Source: Serratia grimesii NBRC 13537 (GTDB taxonomy: Bacteria > Pseudomonadota > Gammaproteobacteria > Enterobacterales > Enterobacteriaceae). Taken from it: a stretch of DNA of 64,000 bases. Under the pieces are notes generated by a model, which worked only from the letters and a program-made list of their open reading frames with translations, searched no databases and had not been told where the DNA came from. A program made the translations under genes and the position numbers. The stretch spans positions 1 to 64,000 of the forward strand of contig NZ_BCTT01000016.1 in NCBI RefSeq assembly GCF_001590905.1, read 5' to 3'. This document shows positions 57,078 through 64,000 of the stretch, piece by piece (the stretch's first letter is position 1; each line of letters starts with the position of its first letter).

Positions 57078-58118
57078 ATGAAAAGAGCGTTGTTGTTATG
57101 GTTACTCTTATGTGGCGCAGCCAGCGCCGCCCCTTATCAGGTTGCCACCCGGGATGACGTCTTTCAGACCGGATCACGTGCGTTGACCAGCCGAATTTAC
57201 TATCCCACCACAGCGATGGATGGATCACATATTATCGGAGCAAATCACGTTTTTATCGGTATCAACAGCCAGCCGGATGCGCCTATAGCTAGTGGTCACT
57301 TTCCGCTGATCGTGATCAGCCACGGTAGCGGTGGCAATAACAGCAGTCAGGCTTGGCTGGCGGCTGCTCTGGCCCAACAAGGCGTGATCGTGGTGGCAGC
57401 TAATCATCCCGGTAGCACCACAGGTGATTCAGTCCCCGCGCGTTCCGCCGAACTGTGGTTACAGACCAAAGATATTTCCGCCTTGATTAGCGCCATCACG
57501 GCAGATCCCCACTGGGCTCAGGCCATTAATCGTAAAGCAATTGGGGTTATCGGCCATTCAAAGGGCGGTTACAGCGCGATTGCCGTCATAGGTGGCCGAG
57601 TCAGACTTACCGATTTCATCCGCGGTTGCCAGCAAGCCCCACGATCGCCCAATTGCCAGTTTTATACCCAGGCCAAGGTTGATCTGGAGGCGCTCTCCAC
57701 CCAGCAATTTAATGCTGACTATACCGATCCGCGTATCCGCTTTGCCGTCGCCCTCGATCCCGGCATGGTGCCTTATCTGCTGCCTGCCAGCCTGCGTCGG
57801 CTCAGCGCCCCTTTATTGGTCATCGAACCTCAACGTTTCGAACCAGACAGCCAGATACCTGGCCTTGGCGGTGCCACACTGGCCAAAGACGCAGGGCAGC
57901 GACCGATTGATGCACTACGATTGTCGAAGGGTAACCATTTCGATTTTATTCCGCTGTGTCAGCCGAATGGACGTCAAATCCTGGCAGCAGAAGAGAAAGA
58001 TGCAGAGGTGTTATGCGCCTTTTCAAAGGCGCAACGCGAATGGGTACATCAGCAAACAGTGGCTAGCATTCTGACCTTTATTCGCCCCTGGTTACCTGCT
58101 CACGTAGAAAATCGATAA
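57078..58118 (+). CDS. Secreted alpha/beta hydrolase
   Basis: 346 residues: Sec signal peptide cut after ASA (about residue 17-18; MKRALLLWLLLCGAASA), then an alpha/beta-hydrolase fold with oxyanion ISHGSGGNNSSQAW, nucleophile Ser161 in GHSKGG and a C-terminal GNHFDF His. It resembles predicted dienelactone-hydrolase or PAF-acetylhydrolase-type enzymes. Start after GAGGAG at 57078. Divergent to the membrane AraC gene. Its 3' end overlaps the convergent LysR gene by 41 bp. Confidence 0.83.
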   Translation: MKRALLLWLLLCGAASAAPYQVATRDDVFQTGSRALTSRIYYPTTAMDGSHIIGANHVFIGINSQPDAPIASGHFPLIVISHGSGGNNSSQAWLAAALAQQGVIVVAANHPGSTTGDSVPARSAELWLQTKDISALISAITADPHWAQAINRKAIGVIGHSKGGYSAIAVIGGRVRLTDFIRGCQQAPRSPNCQFYTQAKVDLEALSTQQFNADYTDPRIRFAVALDPGMVPYLLPASLRRLSAPLLVIEPQRFEPDSQIPGLGGATLAKDAGQRPIDALRLSKGNHFDFIPLCQPNGRQILAAEEKDAEVLCAFSKAQREWVHQQTVASILTFIRPWLPAHVENR

Positions 58119-58974
58119 ACGCCCGTACCTTTTCCGGCACATGACGAGTATTGGGGTACAGGGCATAAATACTCTGTTCAGGGAAGCTGTGATCTGGCAA
58201 TAAACAACACAGCTTTCCTGATGCTATTGCCGGCTGTACCAGCCACGCCGGTAGCAGTGCCACGCCAGCCCCATGCAAGGAAAACGCCAGTAGCGCAGAA
58301 GCGCTGTCGCCCATTAACGTGGCAGCGTCTTCAACCTTGAACAGCACTACTTGCCGTTCAGGCGTCACAACCTGCCAACTCAACGGCGAACTGAGTCGAC
58401 TGTGGGCGATCCACTGTGCCTGCGCCAATTGTGTCAATGAATCAATAGGATGGCGCGTCAGATAATCCGGTGAAGCGACCGGCAGGATAGCAAAACTGTC
58501 CAGTAAAGCCGCCCGGTGGCTAGAATCAGCCAACTGCCCTAGACGGATAGCCACGTCAAAGCGCTCTGAAATTAAATCGGCATGATAAGAGGAGGAAACA
58601 TGCTGAATGCGCAGACGTGGATGCAAGCGGGAAAATGCAGCCAAAGCCGGCACCACGACCTGTGCCCCGTATTCCGGCGTGGTGGTGATACGCAATACCC
58701 CGCTCAACCCGTGGTGATCGCGACGCACGTCATCCAACACATTATCCGCGTCTTGCAGCAACCGCAGGCAGCGTTGATAAAAGCGTTCACCCGCATCAGT
58801 AAGAGCTAGCCGCCGAGTGCTACGCACCAGCAATGACACCCCTAGCTCACTTTCCAACTGTTTGACATTGAAACTGACTACCGCCTTGGTTTGTCCCAGC
58901 GCGACCGCGGCAGCAGTGAAACTGCCGGCGTCCACCACCGCCACAAAGATAGCCAAACGCTGTAGGTTAAGCAT
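58078..58974 (-). CDS. LysR-family transcriptional regulator (efflux neighbour)
   Basis: 298 residues: wHTH MLNLQRLAIFVAVVDAGSFTAAAVALGQTKAVVSFNVKQLESELGVSLLVRSTRRLAL, effector domain following. Start chosen at 58974; the frame to 59082 overlaps the divergent transporter start. It is divergent from the DHA2 transporter (106 bp), its likely target. The 3' end overlaps the hydrolase gene by 41 bp. Confidence 0.85.
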   Translation of the reverse strand: MLNLQRLAIFVAVVDAGSFTAAAVALGQTKAVVSFNVKQLESELGVSLLVRSTRRLALTDAGERFYQRCLRLLQDADNVLDDVRRDHHGLSGVLRITTTPEYGAQVVVPALAAFSRLHPRLRIQHVSSSYHADLISERFDVAIRLGQLADSSHRAALLDSFAILPVASPDYLTRHPIDSLTQLAQAQWIAHSRLSSPLSWQVVTPERQVVLFKVEDAATLMGDSASALLAFSLHGAGVALLPAWLVQPAIASGKLCCLLPDHSFPEQSIYALYPNTRHVPEKVRAFIDFLREQVTRGE

Positions 58975-59080
58975 GTTACTGCCCTTTATTGTCAAAATTA
59001 TTTTGACAGTGTAATCGCTCGCAGCTGATTTATCCGCACTTTCCCGCCAGCTACACTGCTTGCCTTCAACCGGAGGCACC

Positions 59081-60463
59081 ATGCCCTATCGCATCAAAGT
59101 CGCAATCGTCTATCTGCTCGGATTTTTTGTCGATCTGATCAACATGTTTATCGCCAATGTCGCTTACCCGTCCATCGGGCATGCATTTCATGCTTCAGTC
59201 GGTGAATTGGCCTGGGTCAGCAATGGCTATATTCTCGGCCTGACGCTGGTGATACCACTCAGCGCCTGGTTGGCACAACGCATTGGTGGGAAACGGGTAT
59301 TTTTGTTATCCCTGACAGTGTTCATGCTGGCGACCGCCGCAGCCGGTTATGCTGGTTCAATCGGTGAGCTGATTGGTTGGCGAGTGTTGCAGGGGATGGG
59401 GGGCGGTTTGCTGATCCCTATCGGCCAAACGCTAACCTATCAACTGTACCGCAGCCACGAACGTGCCGGGCTTTCCGCCGCCATTATGCTGGTCGGTCTG
59501 CTGGCACCGGCGTTATCACCGGCACTGGGCGGATTGATTGTTGATCAGCTTGACTGGCGTTGGGTGTTCTTCGCTAACTTGCCATTGGCAGCACTGGCAC
59601 TCTTGCTGGCAATACTGTGGTTGCGTCCGCAAGCGTCAGACGCCCAACCCAGGCCACTCGACATTAACGGACTGCTCTGCGCCTGCACCGCTCTGACGCT
59701 GATCTTGCTTGGTCTCACCCGGCTGGGTGAGACCGATGGCCTATTGCAAGGCCTCTTATTGTTGGCCGCAGGGACATTGGCGCTGACCTATTACCTGCGA
59801 CGCAGTCTGCGTATCACACAGCCCCTGTTGAACCTGCGACTGGTACAAGAGCCGTTGCTGCGCACCTCTATGATCATTTATCAATGCATACCTGGTGTGT
59901 TTATCGGTGTCAGCCTGGTTGCCATGTTGTATTTGCAAAATCAGCTCGGGATGCATGCCGCGCAGGTCGGCAGCCTGATGGTGCCTTGGTCTTTGGCCTC
60001 ATTCCTGGCCATCATGCTGACCGGAAAAAAATTCAACCGCGTTGGCCCACGCCCCCTGTTTATCGTCGGGTGTCTGCTACAAGGGCTGGGTATTCTGGCG
60101 CTATCGCAGATTGTCCACGCCACTGAGCATGGGTTGCAGGTGGCGGCTTTCGCCCTGATGGGCTTTGGCGGCAGCCTGTGCAGCAGCACAGCACAGAGCA
60201 GCGCCTTCCTGCATATTGCCGACGAACAATTGGCAGATGCCAGTGCGCTATGGAACATCAATCGGCAGCTCAGTTTTTGCCTGGGTGTCGCCCTGCTCAG
60301 CCTGCTGCTGAATCTGCTGCTTGAACATTTTTCACCCGCCGTCGCTTACCAAAGCTGTTTTTACCTGGCCGCCGCCAGTACGCTGATCCCACTGCTGCTG
60401 TGTCTGCGCATCGCTAACCGCGCCATCGTGCGCCGTCTCAATACTCAACAGGAAGCTCTATGA
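59081..60463 (+). CDS. DHA2-type MFS drug transporter
   Basis: 460 residues, about 14 membrane segments (EmrB/QacA type). Motif A-like LSAWLAQRIGGKRVF, motif C region LLAPALSPALGGLIVDQLDWRWVFFANLP. Start chosen at MPYRIKVAIVYLL after GGAGG. It is followed by an NTF2-like gene with a 4-bp overlap. Proton-driven export of unknown compounds, presumed under the divergent LysR regulator. Confidence 0.9.
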   Translation: MPYRIKVAIVYLLGFFVDLINMFIANVAYPSIGHAFHASVGELAWVSNGYILGLTLVIPLSAWLAQRIGGKRVFLLSLTVFMLATAAAGYAGSIGELIGWRVLQGMGGGLLIPIGQTLTYQLYRSHERAGLSAAIMLVGLLAPALSPALGGLIVDQLDWRWVFFANLPLAALALLLAILWLRPQASDAQPRPLDINGLLCACTALTLILLGLTRLGETDGLLQGLLLLAAGTLALTYYLRRSLRITQPLLNLRLVQEPLLRTSMIIYQCIPGVFIGVSLVAMLYLQNQLGMHAAQVGSLMVPWSLASFLAIMLTGKKFNRVGPRPLFIVGCLLQGLGILALSQIVHATEHGLQVAAFALMGFGGSLCSSTAQSSAFLHIADEQLADASALWNINRQLSFCLGVALLSLLLNLLLEHFSPAVAYQSCFYLAAASTLIPLLLCLRIANRAIVRRLNTQQEAL

Positions 60464-60840
60464 ACCGCTATTTTACCGAAGTGATCGACGCTCATGTCGC
60501 CATTGAAAACTGGCTGGAGAAAGGTGCAGGGGAAGAACAGGCCTTATTGGCACGTTTTGACCCGGCATTCAGCATGATCGCGCTGAACGGCAGTCGGCTG
60601 GATTTCGCCGCGCTAAGCGCTTTTTTCCATGCCAATCGCGCAGCTAAACCGGGGCTGGAAATCACAATAGAAGAAATGACGTTGGTGGCCGAATGGCCAA
60701 CGGGGGCGGTGGTTAGCTATCGTGAAAAACAAATGCTACCTGGACAAAAGGCAACGCTGCGTAACTCTACTGTGGTGTTTACGCAGACCCAGACCGGGCT
60801 GGGTTGGCGGCATTTGCATGAAACCACACTGACACAATAA
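60460..60840 (+). CDS. NTF2-like (SnoaL/DUF4440-type) protein
   Basis: 126 residues: MNRYFTEVIDAHVAIENWL and VVFTQTQTGLGWRHLHETTL, typical of the NTF2-like alpha+beta barrel found in DUF4440 proteins. No signal peptide. Overlap ATGA with the transporter stop shows co-translation. Role unknown; likely a small-molecule binder or lyase/isomerase-type partner. Confidence 0.78.
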   Translation: MNRYFTEVIDAHVAIENWLEKGAGEEQALLARFDPAFSMIALNGSRLDFAALSAFFHANRAAKPGLEITIEEMTLVAEWPTGAVVSYREKQMLPGQKATLRNSTVVFTQTQTGLGWRHLHETTLTQ

Positions 60841-60847
60841 TCAGACG

Positions 60848-60949
60848 TTAGAGAAAACCGTCGGCCAGGAACAGTTCCCAGGCAACAATCAGCCCGCACA
60901 GGGTAACGGCGCTGAAAATCACTTCGAACAAATAACGATTGATCATCAT
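60848..60949 (-). CDS. ydgU: Small membrane protein YdgU
   Basis: 33 residues. After a charged start (MMINRYLFE) one hydrophobic stretch runs FSAVTLCGLIVAWELFL. GAGGG lies 7 nt before the ATG. In E. coli ydgU is a tiny ORF immediately downstream of asr, encoding a 27-residue single-pass protein with a similar RYxFE start; the same gene order here supports identity. A terminator hairpin lies between asr and this gene, so it may depend on read-through. Confidence 0.72.
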   Translation of the reverse strand: MMINRYLFEVIFSAVTLCGLIVAWELFLADGFL

Positions 60950-60961
60950 GAGCTAGCCCTC

Positions 60962-60992
60962 AAAAGAAAACACCCGGCAAAACCGGGTGTTT
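60962..60992 (-). terminator. asr terminator
   Basis: CACCCGG-5 nt-CCGGGTG stem with flanking A/T pairs and GTGTTTTCTTTT on the minus strand, 39 bp past the asr stop. Confidence 0.8.
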
Positions 60993-61030
60993 AAATATTA
61001 TCTGGATACTGCGCTACCCGCAGACTTTAC

Positions 61031-61501
61031 TTATTTAGCGGCTGGAGCTGCTTTTTTGGTCGCTTTGTGGTGCTTTTTAGCGGCCTGAGCTTTCTGCACT
61101 GGCGCTTTTTTGTGGTGTTTTTTAGCAGCCTGAGCTTTCTGAGCTGGGGCTTTTTTGCTTACTTTGTGGTGAGTTTTAGCAGCCTGGGCTTTCTGGGCTG
61201 GGGCTTTAGTGGCCGCTTTGTGGTGCTTTTTAGCGGCCTGAGCTTTCTGCACGGCTGCTTTTTTGTGGTGCTTTTTAGCAGCCTGAGCTTTCTGTGCTGG
61301 TGCTTTTTTGGTTGCTTTATGATGCGTCTTCTTATGATGAGTGGCTTTAGCTGGAGCCTTCTCAGCAGCTGCTGGTGCAGCTTTAGTCATGGTTGCTGCT
61401 GGAGCTGGAGCCGCAGCTGCTGGAGCTACTGCATCAGCAGCGAAAGCAACAGAAGACAGACCCATGGTAGCAGCAACGATCAGGGCTAATACTTTTTTCA
61501 T
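61031..61501 (-). CDS. asr: Acid shock protein Asr
   Basis: Periplasmic, very basic, disordered protein of 156 residues induced at low pH. Signal peptide [21 protein letters not shown] (1-21). The rest is Ala/Lys/His with five QKAQAAK(K/T)HHK units; residues 66-98 and 117-149 are a near-perfect duplication. E. coli Asr (102 residues) has fewer units. Start chosen at 61501 after GAGGA; the frame to 61639 is rejected. An RstA box precedes it. Confidence 0.95.
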   Translation of the reverse strand: MKKVLALIVAATMGLSSVAFAADAVAPAAAAPAPAATMTKAAPAAAEKAPAKATHHKKTHHKATKKAPAQKAQAAKKHHKKAAVQKAQAAKKHHKAATKAPAQKAQAAKTHHKVSKKAPAQKAQAAKKHHKKAPVQKAQAAKKHHKATKKAAPAAK

Positions 61502-61602
61502 CTTTAATTCCTCAGAGTGTTTTTTCAGTAAGCCCCGTTGGGCCGTTGAAGCAGATACTAGAGGAATCGATGAGCCGCTTCCGTGAGTGATTGGTTTCGC
61601 CG

Positions 61603-61616
61603 AGTAACCAAATGTA
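61603..61616 (-). promoter_or_regulatory. RstA box of asr
   Basis: Minus strand TACATTTGGTTACT matches the RstA consensus TACATNTNGTTACA with one mismatch, about 100 bp upstream of asr. RstA-dependent acid induction of asr is established in E. coli. Confidence 0.82.
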
Positions 61617-61690
61617 CAGCGCTTGTGAACCGCGTACACAAGTCTATGCTGGAAGCTGAAGACCCCCTTTTGCTACAGGCTGGCAGCACC

Positions 61691-62671
61691 ATGAAAACTT
61701 CATCGATGAAAGTCACACCGGCAAATTTTGCCGGTCTGGGCGCCGGTGCCCTGTTGCTGCTGGTTATGCTCTATCTGTTCACCCGCCACTGGGCAGAGTT
61801 CGTCCAATACTGCATCAATGCCCAAATCTATATGCACCGCTATCTGGTGCTGTATTTGTTGCAACAGCGCAATCATCAGTACAGCGGTGGAGTAATGCTG
61901 GCGTTATGCAGCTTTATCTATGGTTTCCTGCATTCTGTCGGCCCTGGCCACGGTAAGTTTGTTATCACCACCTATCTTGCCACTCACCGCAGACAATTGA
62001 ACGCCAGTCGACTTATCACTCTGCTCGGCAGCCTGATGCAAGGCGTTGTGGCAATCCTTTTCGTCCTGATACTGGCGGTGGCGCTGAACTTGTCGATGGG
62101 TGATTTGAGCCTGAGCCGTTACTGGCTGGAAAAAGGCAGTGCTCTGTTTATCGCCGCTTTCGGCCTGGTGGTGATCCTGCGTGCCATGGGGTTACGCCGG
62201 CGCAAGCTATCGACATTCAAAACACTGAGGCCGTTAACAGCAACCACGCAGCACAATCCTGAAGACGATTGTGGCTGTGGCCACCGGCATCTGCCTGACG
62301 CAACAGAACTGACGGGAGGCTGTCTCAATGCCCTGTGGCTTATCGTTTCTATCGGTATCCGCCCTTGTAGCGGTGCAATTCTCATATTGGTGTTTGCCAA
62401 CGCCGTTGGCATGTTCACCTGGGGCGTGATATCCACCCTCAGTATGGCGCTGGGAACGGCGCTGTCGATCATGATTCTCGCCACGCTGGTACACCATGCA
62501 CGTGAAAAATTTATCGCCGCCAACGACCATTTGACAGGTAAACGCCTGGCGCAAGTGTCACGGCTGGCCGTTATTTTAGGCGGTATATTGTTGATTCTGT
62601 TCGCACTGGTGCTGTTCAATTCGGTCATCCCGGTTAGCGCCAACGGAGACTTTATTGCCGCCGGTTGCTGA
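61691..62671 (+). CDS. NicO-family nickel/cobalt exporter-like protein
   Basis: 326 residues, about six membrane segments. FLHSVGPGHGKFVITTYL is the conserved His-containing helix of NicO/RcnA-type transporters, and a central cytoplasmic loop with PEDDCGCGHRHLPD is a likely metal-binding segment. RPCSGAILILVFANAVG is the second signature. Start uncertain: 61691 (MKTSSMKVT), 61646 or 61583; the last would overlap the asr promoter and RstA box, so it is disfavoured. Divergent from asr. Confidence 0.85.
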   Translation: MKTSSMKVTPANFAGLGAGALLLLVMLYLFTRHWAEFVQYCINAQIYMHRYLVLYLLQQRNHQYSGGVMLALCSFIYGFLHSVGPGHGKFVITTYLATHRRQLNASRLITLLGSLMQGVVAILFVLILAVALNLSMGDLSLSRYWLEKGSALFIAAFGLVVILRAMGLRRRKLSTFKTLRPLTATTQHNPEDDCGCGHRHLPDATELTGGCLNALWLIVSIGIRPCSGAILILVFANAVGMFTWGVISTLSMALGTALSIMILATLVHHAREKFIAANDHLTGKRLAQVSRLAVILGGILLILFALVLFNSVIPVSANGDFIAAGC

Positions 62672-62756
62672 TGGCATCTATTACGTCGCTATCGGCCGCG
62701 AAAACAGAATTAAATGGCAGTTTTTTCCGTGATCACCCACACAGTTTGAAAAATGG

Positions 62757-62767
62757 TCTACACTTAA
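62757..62767 (+). promoter_or_regulatory. Sigma-S type -10 of elaB
   Basis: TCTACACTTAA fits the extended RpoS -10 consensus KCTAYRCTTAA exactly, about 28 bp before the elaB start. RpoS control of elaB is known in E. coli. Confidence 0.75.
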
Positions 62768-62794
62768 TAGACATGTGTCGAAACGGAGAATCGA

Positions 62795-63103
62795 ATGTTT
62801 AAGAGATCAGAAAAAGTAGAACGCGACATCGATCAAGACGTTACCCTTCTGGCCGATACGCTGGATGAAGTGTTACGGGAATCCGGTGACAAGACCAAAG
62901 AGGAACTGAAAGAGCTGCACAGTAAGGCAAAAGGTGTATTACGTGATGCCCGTGCGCGCTTCAATGGTTCCAGTAATCTGACACAGCACGCTCGCGATGC
63001 CGTCGAACAAGCAGATAGCTACGTGCGCGACAAACCTTGGCAGGGCGTAGGAATCGGGGCCGCAGTTGGCATCGTCCTTGGCGTTCTGTTGGCCCGGCGT
63101 TAA
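62795..63103 (+). CDS. elaB: ElaB/YqjD/DUF883 family membrane-anchored protein
   Basis: 102 residues: an amphipathic helical N-terminus with IDQDVTLLADTLDEVLRESGD, then YVRDKPWQGVGIGAAVGIVLGVLLARR, one C-terminal membrane helix with a ribosome-hibernation-type layout. ElaB, YqjD and YgaM are paralogous; the KPWQGxGxGAAVG ending is nearest ElaB. YqjD-type proteins tie ribosomes to the membrane in stationary phase. AACGGAGAAT gives the ribosome-binding site. Confidence 0.9.
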   Translation: MFKRSEKVERDIDQDVTLLADTLDEVLRESGDKTKEELKELHSKAKGVLRDARARFNGSSNLTQHARDAVEQADSYVRDKPWQGVGIGAAVGIVLGVLLARR

Positions 63104-63142
63104 CACCCCTTGCAGTCATAAAGATAAAACAGATGTGCGTCT

Positions 63143-63170
63143 GGCCCGCGGGAAACCGCGGGCCGTTTAA
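63143..63170. terminator. Terminator elaB / regulator
   Basis: GGCCCGCGG-GAAA-CCGCGGGCC followed by GTTTAA; a 9-bp GC stem with a GNRA-type loop between convergent genes. Confidence 0.75.
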
Positions 63171-64000
63171 TTTCCGCTATTGAATACCGCGGCCAATCTG
63201 GCCACTGCCTGCTCTGCTTCAAGCTGCTGAGTAAAATTGGCAAATCCCATAATTAGACCAGCGTTTGCCGGGCCGGTGATATGCCAATCCGATAATGCCT
63301 GTACCGACAATCCACGCCGCCAAGCCTCCTCTGCCAAGAGCCGATCCTGCCAATTCTCTGTTAACCGCGCCAGCAACTGAATGCCACCAGCCTGAGATGC
63401 TACCGTCAGGTGCTCAGCCAATTGTTGCTCAAGCGCCTGCGCCAACCACCCACGTCGCTGGCGGTAGATTGGCCGCATCCGTTTCAGATGGCGATAAAAA
63501 TGTCCCTGATTGATGAAGTCCGCCACACTGGCCTGCATCAACGGTGGGCAACCACAACCCCGCAGCCGACTGTTGTGACTAAAAGCGTCCATCAGCCCAA
63601 CAGGCACTATCAAATACGCCATGCGTAGTGCCGGAAACAGCGTTTTGCTGAAGGTACCTGCATATAATACCCGCCCCTGACGATCGAGGCTTTTCAATGG
63701 CGGTAGCGGGCGTCCGTGATAGCGCACTTCACTGTCGTAGTCGTCTTCAATGACCCACGCCTTCTTCTGCTGTGCCCATGCCAGCAATTCCATACGTCTC
63801 GCCAGACTGAGTGATACCCCTAGCGGGCTTTGGTGAGTCGGCGTCAGCACTGCCATGCTTGCCTGAGGTGCCCTGGCTATGCCGACAGCAACGTTCATGC
63901 CCTGCTCATCAACCGGAACCGCCACTGGCCTCATGCCAGCAGCTTGAAACAGCGGTAGCGTCACCGGATAGCCCGGATCTTCCAGCCAGACCTGATCGTC
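63167..64000 (-). CDS. MocR/PdxR-family regulator, C-terminal part (cut by window)
   Basis: Partial; the gene runs past the right edge. The 278 residues are the aminotransferase-like (fold I) domain: EDPGYP near the cut end, the PLP-lysine site YAGTFSKTLFPALR with the aldimine Lys, and EDDYDSEVRYHGRPLPPLKSLD. Together with the missing N-terminal GntR wHTH this gives the MocR class, of which PdxR is one member. Function beyond PLP-dependent regulation is not clear. Confidence 0.85.
   Translation of the reverse strand, partial: DDQVWLEDPGYPVTLPLFQAAGMRPVAVPVDEQGMNVAVGIARAPQASMAVLTPTHQSPLGVSLSLARRMELLAWAQQKKAWVIEDDYDSEVRYHGRPLPPLKSLDRQGRVLYAGTFSKTLFPALRMAYLIVPVGLMDAFSHNSRLRGCGCPPLMQASVADFINQGHFYRHLKRMRPIYRQRRGWLAQALEQQLAEHLTVASQAGGIQLLARLTENWQDRLLAEEAWRRGLSVQALSDWHITGPANAGLIMGFANFTQQLEAEQAVARLAAVFNSGN

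Noticed and set aside
59081-60840. A drug-modification operon with the NTF2-like gene as a known resistance enzyme
   Set aside because: No catalytic motif is recognisable; left as NTF2-like protein without assigned function.
61067-61489. Plus-strand open frame with hydrophobic Phe/Ser/Leu repeats, antisense to asr
   Set aside because: It is the mirror of the Lys/His/Ala-rich asr repeats; the apparent membrane protein is a codon artefact.

Overview
The window is a stretch of enterobacterial chromosome that reads as Serratia, probably the liquefaciens/proteamaculans/plymuthica group. Gene order and protein sequences follow the E. coli/Yersinia backbone (glrR-qseG-glrK-glmY-purL; acpS-pdxJ-recO-era-rnc-lepB-lepA; rseCBA-rpoE/nadB; grpE/nadK-recN-bamE; rnfH-ratA/smpB-ssrA). 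A flagellar-type phospholipase pair (phlA-phlB), a 540-residue glutamine-dependent NAD synthetase and five 127-bp ERIC elements fit Serratia. The species call is inference; no 16S is present.

Layout. 1-6.8 kb: glnB between two inverted copies of an unnamed repeat, nadE, the GlrR/QseG/GlrK envelope two-component operon and the small RNA gene glmY. glmY has overlapping sigma-54 and sigma-70 promoters and three exact GlrR operators. 6.8-19.9 kb: purL (PurR box), mltF, tadA, a DUF2157 membrane protein, yiaY, pgpC, and a MurNAc recycling locus (murQ-murP) divergent from an RpiR/MurR-type regulator with two operator-like inverted repeats, then yfhL. 19.9-26.5 kb: the leftward housekeeping run from lepA to acpS, with an ERIC and a hairpin ahead of rnc. 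27-32.5 kb: an unrecognised membrane protein, then the sigma-E operon with a sigma-E promoter and a 19-codon leader ORF coupled to rpoE, and divergent nadB. 32.5-44.2 kb: trmN/srmB, phlA-phlB, grcA (two FNR sites), ung, grpE (sigma-32 promoter), nadK, recN (LexA boxes), three tandem ERICs, bamE, rnfH-ratA, smpB and tmRNA.

44.2-64 kb is more accessory. A decayed tyrosine-integrase N-terminus lies downstream of ssrA. It is followed by zinT (Zur-like box), a yiaV-yiaW-DUF3313 lipoprotein cluster with a divergent LysR gene and a perfect palindrome between them, a methyltransferase, two GNAT proteins, further LysR genes, DUF1543, yphA behind another ERIC, smrA, a chromosomal MbeD/MobD-like coiled-coil protein, yicN and yhhS. 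Then come a membrane-tethered AraC regulator beside a secreted alpha/beta hydrolase, a LysR/DHA2-efflux/NTF2-like set, asr-ydgU (RstA box), a NicO-type metal exporter, elaB (sigma-S type -10) and a truncated MocR/PdxR-type regulator at the right edge.

Theme: many envelope- and stress-response circuits sit close together, several with readable regulatory DNA. I found no CRISPR array, no intact prophage and no clear undescribed multi-gene defence system. The least explained items are the glnB-flanking repeat, the palindrome cluster and integrase scar at ssrA, the 20-bp LysR-region palindrome, the MbeD-like gene and the membrane protein at 27.1 kb.
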